Shown one piece after another: positions 43,593 to 58,500 of a stretch of DNA of 64,000 nt. The notes beneath the pieces were generated by a model. The model was not told the origin of the DNA, did no database searches, and saw only the letters and a program-made list of their open reading frames with translations. Numbering within the stretch: position 1 is the first letter of the stretch; the number at the start of each line of letters is the position of its first letter. Position numbers and translations under genes: made by a program. The stretch lies in the NCBI RefSeq assembly GCF_000003815.2, contig NC_049983.1, forward strand, positions 7,580,530-7,644,529, given 5' to 3'. The DNA comes from Branchiostoma floridae (Eukaryota; Chordata; Leptocardii; Amphioxiformes; Branchiostomatidae).

Positions 43593-46500
43593 TTATCCCT
43601 CCTCTGTAGTCCCTTCTTGGGTCCTCTTCCTCCCCTTTTTTTTCTGGAAGCGTTCCTTCATCAACTTTCGCTTCTCCTCGTCCGTCATCCTGCCCCGCGT
43701 TTTCGGCCTTTCCTGTTCGCCGGCGGTCCCACCTTCCTCCGCGCCGCTGTTCACAGAGTCGCTGTCTGCGCTGTCGTCCAGGGCAAAGGCCTATCGAGGA
43801 ATAAAATAAAAGTCACGTATTGAGGTTTTCCTGAGGGAGAAAACGTATTGGTTTGCTGGTGTGTTCTTTTTCTTTCATTTGCCTGGTATAAAGGGTTTGC
43901 GGAAAAGGCTGGACTGTGCACCAGGCCTAGCTATCTGGGCTGGCTATCATGTGAAACTACTCAGATTCATAGCCCCAATTCTTTTTTTCACTCGTACAGA
44001 CTACATTGGGGCGAGTCTAATGGTATAGTATTGCATGCGAGTAGCTTGATTCAAGGCTAGAGGGAAAAATTCTGCATTTTTGCAAAAATGCTGCCTTTCT
44101 AATTTCTCTTGAACCCAAGCCAATTGAGTTGCAGCTGAAAGCTTAAGTTTCCAAAGGTTTGGCAAAATTTCCATATAGATCTAGGTACTAGATGGACATG
44201 TCCATTGTAACATTAAGTCTCATGATTCTGCCATGGTCCCAAAGACTGTCACAAAAATCATTTCAAAGAGATCTACAACTATATACAATGTAGCTTTAGT
44301 ATTAATGATGATATAAACACCTGCTAATATTGAAGCAAACTAAGCTGAAATGAGGTAAAAGCAAATTTGCACATCAATCAATCAAACATACAAACAAACA
44401 CTTCAAAAACTAAAATGACAACAAACTTGCCGAGGAAAAACACAATCTAAAACAAACAATTAACAAACATTTCTAAAAGTTTAAAATATAGATAAAAGTA
44501 AATGTAAATGCAGACAAACACAAAGTCAGCCATACTCAAATGATTATATTAAAGTAAGATAAGCAACCATGAATCAGTGTCAAATAAAACAAGAAGAATT
44601 ATGTAACTTACAATTGTTGGCAATCATATTTATTGACATAGTTAGGGCATTACTTTGTTTTTTAATGTCAATAAAGTACAGAATGATGTTTTAAACAGTC
44701 ACATAGCTTTATCATTTGAATCAAATCACCAGCATGCTCAAAGTGGCTTGAAACTGTTAAAACCTTTAAGAATATACTGTGAGAGTGATGTGTTGTAAAC
44801 CCATTCTTTTATCATGATTTTGAATGTGAAATTCAGAAAGCAAGATTTTGAATGTGAACAGAATTCAAAGACAGATTTTGAATGTGATCATGAACAGAAA
44901 GCCGTGTTTGAATGAAAAACACTGAAGACACACAAGGCAAACATCTATAAAGATAGAAGTTGGCAAAACCAAGGCACGCAGCACACGAAGCACCTTTAAT
45001 ACACCATAGAAAGTCTGGCTCAAGAGGACTTAGAAGCATCAGCCTCCACCTTGCAACAAACACCAACAAAATATTTAGTACCCACTCAACATATTACATG
45101 CGAACAGTCCAAACTGATCAAGAAAACCACTCAATGGACCGAGAAAAATCTGTCATGTGGACAGATTGTCACTTTAGAGTTAGACAGAACTGTGTTCAAG
45201 GGAAATATTATCAAAGGGGCCACCAAAAATTATGTAGAAGTGGACATTATGTATTTGACAATAAGTGACAAGGACACCAAACATATCACAGCAAAACAGA
45301 CATTGTGCTGTTAATGGCAGACGATGTGCAGTTTGTGACATCAAGAATGCTGGTTAACCACATTGTCAGTTACCGCATGTGGGGTTGGTGGTCTCTTACT
45401 GACATCCTTAAATGCCTTAGGGAATGCATCTTGTAGCTTGAAACACGAAGAATGAGAATGAGAAGGTTAAAAAGTGATGGATGTTAGTAATAGTTACACT
45501 TAGACTAGTTAATCTTTATCAAGGGTAAGCTATATCCATTGTTTTTAAAAACAGGCTATTTACGTGTAGGGATATCAAGTTGGCAGACAGTGGTTTCATA
45601 CATTGCAATCTGAATCAACCATCCGTCGACTCGAGATATCCCTATAGATACTTTTTAAAAGCAATGGATATACCAGTGGGTTACCCGGCGGATAAAAGTG
45701 AACTAGTGTTACATATAGATGTACAACAGAAGAAGGAATGTTGGAAACACAGCATTTCAGCATCTCCTCAAACACACACAACATTGCACAAAATCCAACC
45801 TTTAAGCACACCTTTACGCATGATTTAAGGTGTGCTTAAAGATCAAATTTCATGCAGTGACATGTACCACTGTGTCTGAATCAGAATCCACTGAAGAAAC
45901 TCGTAACAGATTTTCAGAGGATGTTACCTGAAGAGAAAAATCATACAATTGTACAGCTATTGTCATAACCAATCAAGACTATCAAGAAAATCTTTCAATC
46001 CACTAGTACTGTTTGAGTCATCTACGTAAGGTGACATGACACCAAACAGACTGGAGAAGCACATTTGTACAACTTACACTATTACACATTTGTATAACTT
46101 ACACTCTTACACATTTATGCAACTTACACTCTTAGTTGTGCAACTTACACTCTTACACAGTTGTGCAACTTACATGCTTACACAGTTGTGCAACTAACAC
46201 TCTTACACAGTTGTGCAACTTATAACTGTGCAACTTACTCTTACACAGTTGTGGAACTTGCACTATCTCTTACACATTTGTGCAACATATACAGTTGTGC
46301 AACTTACACTCTTACACAGTTGTGCAACTTACACTCATACACATTTATGCAACGTACACACTTACAGTTCTGCAACTTACATTCTCACACATTTGCGCAA
46401 CTTACATTCCTACATATTTGTGCAACTTACACTTTTACACATTTGTGCAACTTACACTCTTATACAGTTATGCAACTTAAACTCTTACACAGTTGTGCAA

Positions 46501-49500
46501 CTTACACTCTTACACATTTGTGCAACTTACACACACATTTGTACAACCTACACTCTTACACATCTGTGCAACTTACACTCTGACACATTTGTGCAACCTA
46601 CACTCTTACACATCTGTGCAAGTTACACTCTTACACAGTTGTGCAACTTACACTCTTACACAGTTGTGCAACTTTTACACAGTTGTGCAGAATGCAAAGA
46701 AAGGCTCATGCTAGTCAAGTCAATGTGGATACACTGTATGTGACCTGTGTGGAAAAATACTGTCAATACCTGATTTCATTATTTTGATATATAATTTTAC
46801 AAAAGACTGTTAAGAAAAGGATTTGTAAACTTACACTTTTCACGCCTAACTTTACGTCCGCCTCATCTGTGCGGAACTTGCGCATCATCTCCTCAGCAGC
46901 ACGGTTCATCTTCTCATCCCTGGAGAAATACAACAAGGAAAACGTCAAAATGCATAATAAGCAAAACACATCAATAATATGAAAAAAAGCCTAGTACAGA
47001 ACCACATCAGCATGGAATGGCCTATCAGATGCACAGTTTTAAACTATGAGAAATTCAATCTAAAACTGTTGGAATACGTGTACAATAAAAAAAAGTCATG
47101 CAAACTTGTTGCAAACATGTTACAGGTACATTGAAGCACATATGAGCAAAAAACACAAGCTAAATTTCACCTCCCTAACCAAAGTGGGGTATGCATGTTT
47201 GCACATGGATTGAATGTCATGTAAATTGTCTTTGCAAAGAACACAAGGTCTAATTGTAAAGGCCATGAATGAAACTAAACCTACAAACTGGATCTTGTGT
47301 CTGCTATCCTAGCCACACTAAAGATCATGACACGACAAATACATGTAGAAAGAGAGAAGAAAGGAAAAGGAAAGGAAAGTGATCTCGATCCAGTTTTAGC
47401 TCACTGAAGAGCAAGTCTTCCACTGGTCGTGACTGAGAGGACAGACGCTATGTACAGTATTTACAGGTTCATTGTACCGGGGAAATTCCCCTAGCTCTTT
47501 CCGACAAGCACAATGAACAGTGGACAACGGCTTAACGTCCTGTCCTAAGGACTGCAACCCTTTCCAGTAGCGTGTATGTCGGGTGAGCGACACAGCCGGA
47601 ATCGAACTCACGGCTTCTAGTTCCAAAGGCAGGGCTGCTGACAACTGGACTACGCGCGCTACCCGAAGAAACGCAAATGAGCACCTGGACAGCTGCTGCA
47701 CGTCCTGTGGGTTGAGCATCTCCTCGAACTTGGCCTGGCTGGCGCGCTGCCGTGCCTTGATGGTCATGGTGCGCTCGTACTTCACCTTGTCCAGACGCTC
47801 CTTCACCATGGTGAGCTGGCGCTGGCGGTCCTCCTGTACATTATTCATAAGTTTATTTTTAATGAATATGGTAGCAGTGTTCTAGCCAGAATTTTGAATG
47901 GAAATCCTGTCGAAGGTGCAACGATCCTAGGTGGGTCCAGGAGCATGCTCCCTGGGAAAGTTTTGAAATCTAGACCCTATGAAAGGCTCTTTCCTTTGTT
48001 TTGAGGGGCAAATTTTAATGGTAGACTCAGCTTGGTTCAATCAATATCTTTACATGTCAATTTTTGTCCGTCACAGAGGAAGAAATGGGCAAAATTTGCG
48101 TCCATCCCCAGCATCAAAATTGCTGGCTAGAATCCTGTATGGTAGTGATAAAAACAGTTTCCATACTAAAGATTTAGGACAAATACTGAAAAAATATTCT
48201 ATTTCAGTAATTTACCTTTTGACCATTCAATTTTGAATATGTCCATGTCACCCTATATATCCCAACGTCTTAACAATCAACAAATTTGTTTTAAGATCAT
48301 GTAGAAGTTTTGTCAATATGGTATCATTTACTTAAATACATGTACTATTTATGTACTATTTCTATATGTTGTACTTACTAATAGTCTAATAGGGCATGAA
48401 TGTACAAAGAACTTTGAACATGTTTTGTTGTGACCTGTACTTAGCCAGTCTGGCAAAACTGTATGATAAAGTTCATAATTTAAAAGAAAACTGATGGTTT
48501 CTGAAGAATCTCAGGACAGCTGAAAACCATCATTGATCAATGCGCTGGAGTACTCAAACAGATGAATGACTTCAGATTGTTTTGTACAAGAGTTAACAAG
48601 AAAAGGATTCTCACGTGTTGTGTCTTCTCTAGGATGGTCTTCTGTCTCTCCCCCAGAGTGAAGACCTCCTGAGCAGCGCTGACTCTCGTCTTCCTGCGCT
48701 GTTCCAGCTTGTGTTGGACCTGAACAAAACCAGTCACCCGATCAGTAAACAAGTAAACAGAACAACTGATAAACACCTTCTACATTGCACTACTTGGTTT
48801 GTTACTAGTGCTCTTAGTAGATTTTCCTTATTTTCTTAATATGTATTGACAATTATTTGTTTCGTTTTTCTTTCAATTGATCTTTTTTAATGTAATGCAT
48901 ATGTTTATCAATAATTATCAACAATTATAATAACCAAAATGAAATTAGCCACGGTAAAGGAAGGCGAAACTCCAGATAAACCTTTCGGGTTTCTCCAGCA
49001 TGTTGTACTCACTTTTTGTAACATTATGTTTTTTATCATAATGTGCAAATAAACAATTATAAACAAAACAAATAAGGAAAAAGCTTGAGCAAAGGTTTAT
49101 GACAATGGTGGTAATGCTCGTTAATTTTTATTTGCAGGGTAACCAATACCCATTGTTTTTTTAAAAACAGGGTATATATTCAGGGATATCAAGTCAAAAG
49201 ACAGTGTGGTTATAAAAATATTGCAATTTGAAACCAACATCGATTGACTTAATATCCCTGAATAGCAGATATATGTTGCCCCGCAGATTGAAGGTAAACT
49301 AGCGTTTTACTTCAGCTTGACCTGTAAACAACTTTAGCTTGTGATGAATGCATAGTGTACAATTGTATCACAATTCATGCCAAACGAGTTAGAGGCAAAG
49401 TGTACTTTAGACCCCAACGGCCCACACTCAACAGAGACGGGGGGCGGCATAGACTTTCTGAGACTTATGACACATCCTGCAAAAGTGGCGTGTTCCTGAC

Positions 49501-52500
49501 GTCACTGCTGGAGATAGAGAAGGTCATTCTGTGAACAAGGTCGATGGAGTTTGACCGAAAATTTAGGGTAAGTCATTGTATTAATTCAGTGTTGGAAAGA
49601 AAGTTTAGCAATTTCTATAGAGGCAAAGTGTTTAGTAATACCCTACCTGTATAGAAGCACGCTCTTTCTCCCTAATAAGCTTTCTCTCAGCCTTCTCCTT
49701 GTCTGACCGGAGTGACTCCAGAATCTCGTTCTGTTTCTCCTTGGACAAGTCCACGTTGATGACAGTCTTCTCACGCTGCATGGAGAATCCGGGCTGGGGT
49801 ACAACAAAGAAATTCATTATGTTAGAATAGTTTAGGTCCCCTGCTAATGGAACAGTCGATGCATGCTGACTGAGCCCTCTGGGGTGCAATGGAGGTCAGT
49901 CTGGTTAGAGAGACTCAGTGTCATCAGTACGCAACTCTCGTGTCGTCGGAAAAGGCTTTGATCAACATGTTTGTGCGCTAGTGTCCTTGAATATTCCCTG
50001 GCAGCAGAGGGATAGAGGCGAGTTGACACATCATTCATATTCCTTATGAATTTAGACAAACCTTTAATAACGTATCTGCTCCTACATTTTCAGTATCACA
50101 AAGAAGCGAGAAGAATTTGAATTCACTCAGTAGAATATGATCCTTGTTTTGGATGACATTGTAATTTGCACAAATTCAAAATGTGAAAGACTTTAAAGGT
50201 ATACTTTGTTTTTTTAACTCAATACAATAGGTGTATACAAAACTTCTGTGCTACATACAGGCATGGCTCCCTTCTCAGATTTCTTCCTCTTCTGTTCCTC
50301 CTCTTCTTTTTTCTTGGCCTCTGCCGCCAGCCTCCTGGCCTCACGCCTGGCTTCCAGTCTCTCTTGCAGCTGGAAAAGAGAAAAAAAATAAAAGGATGAG
50401 AAAAATAGTCACTAACATTGAACTTCCTGTATCATCAACACCCTCACCTTGTCTTTTGATGATAACCATGTACAAAACTGAGTTACAACAACTAACATTA
50501 GACCTGTCCTTGGTGCTGAAAATCACCACATGTAAATCTCATCTACAGTTGTGCTAGCATTGTTCTGTTGTTTTTATCATCTCTACTTTTTATGTTAATA
50601 TTCTGTAACTCTTCTTCATTATACTGGAATACTTCCCTTTTCATTATAAAGCTGCTCTGTACATTGGAGTTCTGATCATTATTTTACTGAATAACGATAC
50701 AAAAAAAGAATCTACATGTTCAATTTTGGAGGCAAAATTGGAGCTGTGCAGGTATTTCTGGTGTCTACCTGCACCTAACCTGCACTGGTCCATGTACTGG
50801 GTTTTATACATAAATGCCATACAATGTATGTGTATGTGGATTATTATAAGCTGCATTGACCGTTTCTGGCTATAGAGTATAAAAGAAAATATAGCAATGG
50901 TTCCAGAACAATTTTAGTATGATCCATACTTCCTAATTTCAGAGTGGAGCAGGTAAAATTTGTCTGGTGCAGGTAATTTTCAATGTTACCTGCACCAGTG
51001 CAGGTATGCAGAAAAAAGTATGCCGAGCCCTGCATTTCTAGTTCCTAGTCTTCTCACCTTGTCTCCATGTTTGGCCTTGTCAGCAGCAGCCATCTGACTG
51101 AGGTGTGCAGCCTGCTGGGAGGCGCGCTGGATCATGGCGGCCGCCATGTCCTCCTCGTACATCTGGTTCTCCCGTTTCGCCTTCCGCGCCGCCAGCCGCT
51201 CCTTCAGCTGGGCACGCTGACGGGCCATGTCAGAGGTTAGCGCCTGTGATTAGAAAAAAAAAACAGTTGGTGTTTTTTTTAACCGAGTGACACTTAGGCG
51301 CAAACTATTTTTCAATGATTCTAGAACTTTTTGGGACAAATTCTTTGCCTGCCTGAGGATGAACCTATCATTCTCTATGCTCATTATGGGACACCACCTG
51401 GAAGACGTAGACATGGAAGTTACTTACTACTACCTACTACATGTACTTATATCTAGTACATCCAACAGCTCCTGGGAGACTATAATGGCCAGTTGACTCC
51501 AAAACAGTTCAGGCATCTTGTTCAACAAAAGGGACCAGAAGGAACTTATTGCATAGCAGCCCAACAATGATGATGATGATGAAGACTGTCACATTTGTGC
51601 CTTAAAAATCATTTACAGAAAGACATTTTGGTCTAGTGCTATTGATAGAATGTTGACAACTCCAACTTAATTTCTTTTTGACTACTTGGTACACGAGGCA
51701 GCTTTTTTTACTACCAAGATTTTAGACTTCAATCTTCATGACGGTTTAAGTCTTTATCCTTTTGATTCAAATGAAAGTACCTTTTTCAGAATGATATTCT
51801 GGTACATCCTGCTCTTATATTCTCAACATACTCATAGTGTTGATACATGAAATGAATCTTAGATAGCTTATAGAAATTCCTAAACTTTCTTTCCAACACT
51901 GAAATTAATATAGGGACTTACCCTAAATTTTCGGTCAAACTTCGTCGACCTTGTTCACAGAATGAACCTCTCTATCTCCAGCAATGACATCAGGAACACA
52001 CCACTTTTGCAGGAGGGGGTCAAGTATCAAAAAGTCTATGCCGCCCCCCCCCCCGTCTCTGTTGAGTGTGGGCCGGTGGGCTCTAATGTACACTGCCTGA
52101 TACTTTTTGATACTTATGACCCCCTCCTCCAAAAGTGGCTTGTTCCTGACATCACTGCTGGAGATAGAGAGGGTCATTCTGTGAACAAGGTCGACAGAGT
52201 TTTACCAAAAATTTAGGGTAAGTCCCTGTATTCAGTGTTGGAAAGAAAGTTTAGCAATTTCTATAATGTATTCTACCATTGAACACAAATGAACTTTCAT
52301 GCTAAGAATCTTAGATAGTTTTTCTTTCTCACCTCCTTCTTTGCCTTGTACTGCTTCTCTAGTTCAGCCATGGCTGCATCCACATCGATGTCCTCACCCA
52401 GTTGCCCTGTAGGAGGGCAAGCAATTCATCATCAGACATTCCTCAATGACAAGTCTGTAGAAGTGGACTCAAGAACCTCAATGCATGCAAAAGTCTAACG

Positions 52501-55500
52501 CCTAAGTTCACCTTTATTTGTGGGGTAACCTATATCCGTTGTGTACAAAAACAGTATATTTAGGGATATTAAGTGGACGAATGGTGCAATATTTTGAAAA
52601 TAACTGCAATATTTTGAAAATATTACAATTTAAAACCACCGTCCGTCGACTTAACATCCCCAAATCAATACCATGTTTTTAAAAACAACAGATATAGGTT
52701 ACCCTGCGGATAAAGGTGAACTAGCGTTATTTCTTACTCACAACTCTGACATGTGTCTTTACATGGGAAAGAATTTTTTTGGGGGGGGGGGGGAGTCTGG
52801 AAAAAGGGGTAAGTATGAAGAGATGTTATTTTAGTGAAGAAATTCATTGCATGTCTTGCAATTGCTTTGTGCAAATTCTTGCAATTACCTTTATGGTATA
52901 CATTTGGATAAAAAGAATGTTTGGTCTACCACATCTTGCCTTTGGTAGAGTCTAACTACTGAGTATCTAATACCAGATCAGACAAGAACAAAAAATAGTC
53001 CTGCCTTCAAGTACCAAAGTTGTCAACCAAGGATTGATGTGTTCAAAAATATTTGTACTTTCCTAGAAAAATCGTAGGGTGGAATTCATTGCCATCAAGT
53101 GCAGTAGGACCATCCTCAATAAACAACATTTTGTAGTCATACTAGCAATGACAAGGTGTGACAGCTCGTCCTGTGTAATATAACCAGCTGCCTGCGAAGC
53201 TGGTGTGATATCATACAGATACAGTACTAGTGCAAACATAGTTGCGGTAGATTTCAGCACGCTTAAGTGCTATCTATTTATCTATTTAATATTGAGATTC
53301 TGTATCTGTATTTATATAGCCGGTATAACCGCCGTTCGGCGTAACACACCAGATTCTCTATATACATAGACAATGATGAAACAGGTGTCAGAAGACGCCT
53401 TTTCATAGCCGCCATACCAAAATCATAACAATGATACATCAAATAATAATACACATGAATACAATATAAGAACAAAGGGCGTAATCAACATAAAGCTCAA
53501 ATCAGGATAAATCAACACACATACATTATTAAGTCAAATCTATAGAATAGTTATTAGATAGGACAAATTAGCGTGGCCTTGTAGGAAGGCAAGTGGTGCA
53601 ACCGCATGACAATGACCGTGTGCAAGTCTGCTCTAAGTCTGTTTGTCGGAATCTATTTTGCATGAAGGAGGAGAGTTTTCGTTTGAATTTCGTATTTGAG
53701 TGGATTTACAAATTGTGCAAACCTGTGCAGGACAGGTGTAGTTGTCTCTGCATCTTTCCTTGTCAGTCAGAGGAGGTATGATTGCAGGTGTGATTATGTT
53801 AACCACCTGTAGTCAAACTTTTTCTGACTGATAAGTAAAGGAATGCAGAAGACAACAAACTTTTATCAGGTAAACTGGCAGTGTCTGGACTGTTTTTCAC
53901 TTGTGATTAGGGGCCGAAAACAAAACTTGTGCAAAGCAACATCTCACAGTGGAATGATTACATGTAGTTTGCAACTTGGTGTCAGAAGTGGGATTGTTCA
54001 ATAATCTCAGTCTGTGAATGCCAAACCCCACTTCCTACTTACAACTCCGAGGTATGTTCTTTATTGTGGTAGAATTAAGAGGTGAGTCTGAAAAGGGGTA
54101 AAAGTACATTTGTTTGTTCGTTTATTTATTTTACACAACAAAATAATAAGAAATAATATATAAAACAGGTGCAGGACTAACACAATCATATCTTCTAATA
54201 ATACAAAAAATATGTATGATCAATGAAATCAATAAATAACAAAGGAGAGATACTAACGCATATGTTATAATATTACAAAAAAGTTTTTCATCTATTACTA
54301 CCCAAAAAATTAGTTTGTCTCTCCTGCGTGATAGGAACTTTCTGTAAGAAAATTTTGGCCTTATTAATATCATAACTAGGGCTGTGTACCTAAACAAATT
54401 TCAGGTACAGGTACAGGTACAGGTACAATGTACACGGGTTTAGGTACAGGTCCGGACCTGCACCTGTACCTAAAAAAGTTTAACCAATTTAAACATGTAG
54501 CTAACTGTCTTTTCTAGTGATAAATTGTCATCTTTGTATTTGGAATTACATGTTTGAGTCTCAAAACAATTTCTTCTGCAAGTTTTCTTAAGTTTCAACT
54601 GCAAGATTATCACCATTGTCATTGTTGATTCGGGATTTACTTGTCCATCAGTCTTAAAAAGTAGTGTTTAATAGAGATTTAGTTTGTTTAGGTACAGGTA
54701 CAGGTACACAGATGTTTAGGTCCGGACCTGTACCTAAACATTTTATTAGGTACGATACAGGTACGGGTATTTAGGTACACAGCCCTAATCATAACTTTTA
54801 TTATTGCTACAGAAAATGAGGAAATTTACTCTCTGTGCCACGAGGAAGAAAATGCTCCAAAACTTCACATCATTTTCTATTACTTGATTAACCATTAGCC
54901 TGCTAAGGCAGGTCTTTGGCACATAATTTTGAGTTAGGTACTTATTGATTATGGGCTTAGGCAGCAGTGATAAGGTTAAAAAGTAGCCGCATGCTCTGTT
55001 CTGTGAGGATGAAAAAGCTCCCAAACCATACGCCATTTTCCACCACAACTTCTGTAACCTCTATCATACTAAGGTAGCCATACTAAGGTAGTCTGGGCAC
55101 AAAATTTGCATTGATTTTGGGTTTAGGCAGCAGTGAAAAGGTTGAAAAGTAGCTGCATGCTCTGTTCTGTGAGGATGAAAAAGCTCCCAAACCAAACGCC
55201 ATTTTCCACCACAACTTCTGTAACCTCCAGTGTGCTAAGGTAGCCATTTGGCACAAAGTTTGCATTGATTGTGGGTTTAGGCAGCAGTAAAAAGGTTAAA
55301 AAGTAGCCACATGCTCTGTTCTGTGAGGACGAAAAAGCTTCCAAACTATGCCATTTTCCACCACGAAATGTTTAACCTAAGCCTGCTAAGGTAGCCATTT
55401 AGCACCAAATTTGAACCAATTAAAATTATAGGGTTTGGTAGCAGGAAGATAGTTAAACAAACCTTTCTTGATGAGCTCCTGCTTCTGTTGCTCCAGCTCA

Positions 55501-58500
55501 TCGTCCAACTCCTGCATCTGTTTCTCCTCCTGCCCACTGATGGCCTTCTCCTCCCGGCTACTGGTGCTGTCCGTAGTGCCCGGCCTGTCCTGTGCGTCGC
55601 TCGCTTGTCCGAGCACCACGGCGGCCAGGTTGTCCAGCCAACCTTCCCTACGCGCTCTACGCTGATCGTCCTTCAGGCTTTTCAACATGTCTTCCTCCTA
55701 TAAATAGCAATGTTACAGGTAGAGCCTATTATACATGTCTATTGCAGCAAAAAGATTTCAGATATATAGTCACAGTTTTGTAGTTATTCCTAAAAGATAT
55801 TTTGATATTAAGGATATTGCCATCAAAATAAGGCCAATTCAACTTTATTGTAAAATCCTGTTCAAAGAGCTGTTGAGAAATGACATGACTGACATAAAGG
55901 ATAAAAAAATGACTTCAGAAAAAGTGGAAACTGAAGATGGAGAAAAAGAAAGTTCTACATGCAAAACTTATGCCTGATTCTACTTGACAGACAATCCTGG
56001 GATAGGCTGATACTAGCAAGTTTTTCAATGGATTTGAAGTGATGTTGTAACAGGGCTGTCTCCAGCTTTAATTTTTTGCCCTACTCATTGTCTGGTAGCC
56101 CATGTTAATTCTTGTTGCTGAATCTGTCTTTTTAAGCACACAAAACAACATTTCCAACAATTTCATGTCATGAAGTTCAGATATTTTGGATGGCTGTGGT
56201 GAAATCTTTTTTCTGTCCTAATAACAAGCAAATTTTAGACCTGAGAAACCTACCAGTGAACCAGACAGCACAGAGTTGAGAGCGTTCCCCTCTGCCTCTT
56301 GTTTCTGCTGCAGTTCTGCCAGGAGCAGCACGGAGGCCTCGCCTGTTATCTCCTCTGGTGTCTTACCTTCTGACTGGGGAGTCAGCTCTCTGCTTTTACC
56401 TGGATGAAAATGAATTGACAGACATTTATGCACCAAATTATGGACATTTTGAAATATACTATATCTTGAACATACATGCAGTCTTCCTCATTACACAAGC
56501 TTCTTTAATTCTCCAGCAATTGTCTCCACAACCATTTCTTGTTTTCTTCAGACAACAGATGGTTGCCAAGAGAATTAAAGGAGGTTGCGTAACAATGAAG
56601 ACTATGTCCAATTGATGTACAATGTATCAACCTGATGAAACTATTTACGGGATCGTATCTGTCAACAAAGCATGATAAAACTTTTAGAGTCATCAGTGTT
56701 CTATCTGCATATTATTAACATGACATCACAGAAGCAGTGGATTGCTCATTCCTTTACAAAGACTGGAGTTCAACATTCAAAAGTTTTGCGTGAGATTAAA
56801 TTGCTTCAGATTTCTAAAACAGATAATTTCAAGCTAAAATCTTGTGCATTTAAACCAACTACATGACCTCTGACCTTCCATGGCGATGAGCACGGCCTGC
56901 CCCAGGAAGTGGTTCTGCTCGCTCTGGACCTTGGCTCGTTCCGAGACATCGGTGACCTCTTCGCCTTCCGCTACCCTCTGTCGCCACGCCTGGCGCTGGT
57001 GGCGGAGGCTTTCCAAGTTGCTCGTCAGTTCCTGATGAATGAAAGAGAGCATTAGGTACATGAAAACAGTTCCTGTCCAAGGTGCTGAATTGGGAAAAAT
57101 GACTGTTTCTGTTGGCGGAGGCTCTCCAAATTGCTCGTCAGTTCCTAATTGTGAATAGTGAAGGTCCTGCTGGGGGAGGCTGAAACAAATGAATCATCTG
57201 TTTCTGATGAAGAATAATAAAATTGACTTCATGAAAACAGTGTCTGTCTGTCTGTCTTAGATGAAGAAAATACATGAATGAAGCAGCAGCTGTCAAAATT
57301 CCTATCAGTTCCTATTTAATGAAAAAAGACAAATAAAAAAAGGTCCTGTCCATGGCACTGAATTAGGTTTAAAAAAATTACACGCTGTCAGTGGAGGCTC
57401 TTCAAAATGCTCATTACATGTAGTTCCTAATGACAGAGAACAGCTTCAGAGTTTTCCACAGCCCTGGATTTCTTTCAATCAGAACCCATGCTTAGTGTCT
57501 GGAGTGATTTCATGTATTAGATATGCCAAATCTTTCTGTCATGATGACAGATAGGACATCATTTAAAAAAGATTAATTGCATGATGGAATGACAGATGCT
57601 GGGCATAATCTTTTGTAACTACATGATAATAGTTCCTGTCCTTGGTGCTGAATTAGGAAGTGATGCTGCAGGATGACACAATCACTGGAAAGTGTCCTGC
57701 AAATATAATCTCACAATAAAACCACAATATAATATAGCAGCAATTATTCTAAGGGAAAGGCTAATAAAAGTTTTGAAAGAAAGCAAGCCAATCTCTTACA
57801 ATTTTCTGATGGAATATCAACAGATATTCAAAAGGAACATATTGGCTCACAAGCTTCTAGTTTGCTAAAATGAGAGGGGATATACTTTTAATATTAAATA
57901 CATAGAAAAACAAATAGTTTTATATAGCAACAATGTTGCAGAGATCAACATGGTCTATCTGTCCTTTGTTACTGACCTCGTCAGCCATCTTGTTGACCTC
58001 TGCCCTCCCTGCCTGGTTACCCTCGGCGGCCTGTACCAGCTGCATCAGCACGTCTCTCTCTGCACTGTGCTTCTTCTCCAGCTCTGTAAGTACAGCCACC
58101 TGCAGACCTACTGCTCCTGTGTTTTACACAAAGTGTAAACATTTGCATATAAAAAACTGGGACGAAAATCAAGGATACAGTCAAAACTGCCCAACACCAG
58201 TAAGGGGACGAAAAAATCTAGTCCATGTGGATAGGTGGTAGCTGAGGACAGGACTCTAAATGCTTGTGTCCATTAGAAAAATTATCTCCCAAGCCAGCAA
58301 AAAGTGGTTGCATTGACCAAGTGGTCCTTATGTATGGGTGATCATAGAGGTTCAACTGTATATTATGATACAACAAGACAATATCTAGCAACCAAACACT
58401 AAGAATACAAGTTTTTGGCCAACACAGTAGCGAATTTTAAGTTCTAAACCTAGCCATTTCAACAAGTCTGAATAACTCTACATACAAACTGAGTCTTTAA

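Noticed and set aside
46161-46743. Overlapping + frames of up to 176 residues
   Set aside because: They are artefacts of the 25-bp minisatellite, open in three frames; real exons of the minus-strand gene flank it.
47583-47670. tRNA gene candidate
   Set aside because: A and B boxes are present, but the sequence continues into a body shared with 61010-61280 and does not fold as a complete tRNA, so it is called a SINE.
51105-51290. + strand frame of Ala/Pro/Ser-rich peptide
   Set aside because: It is antisense to the 51058-51243 coiled-coil exon, which has good splice sites and a matching amino-acid pattern on the minus strand.
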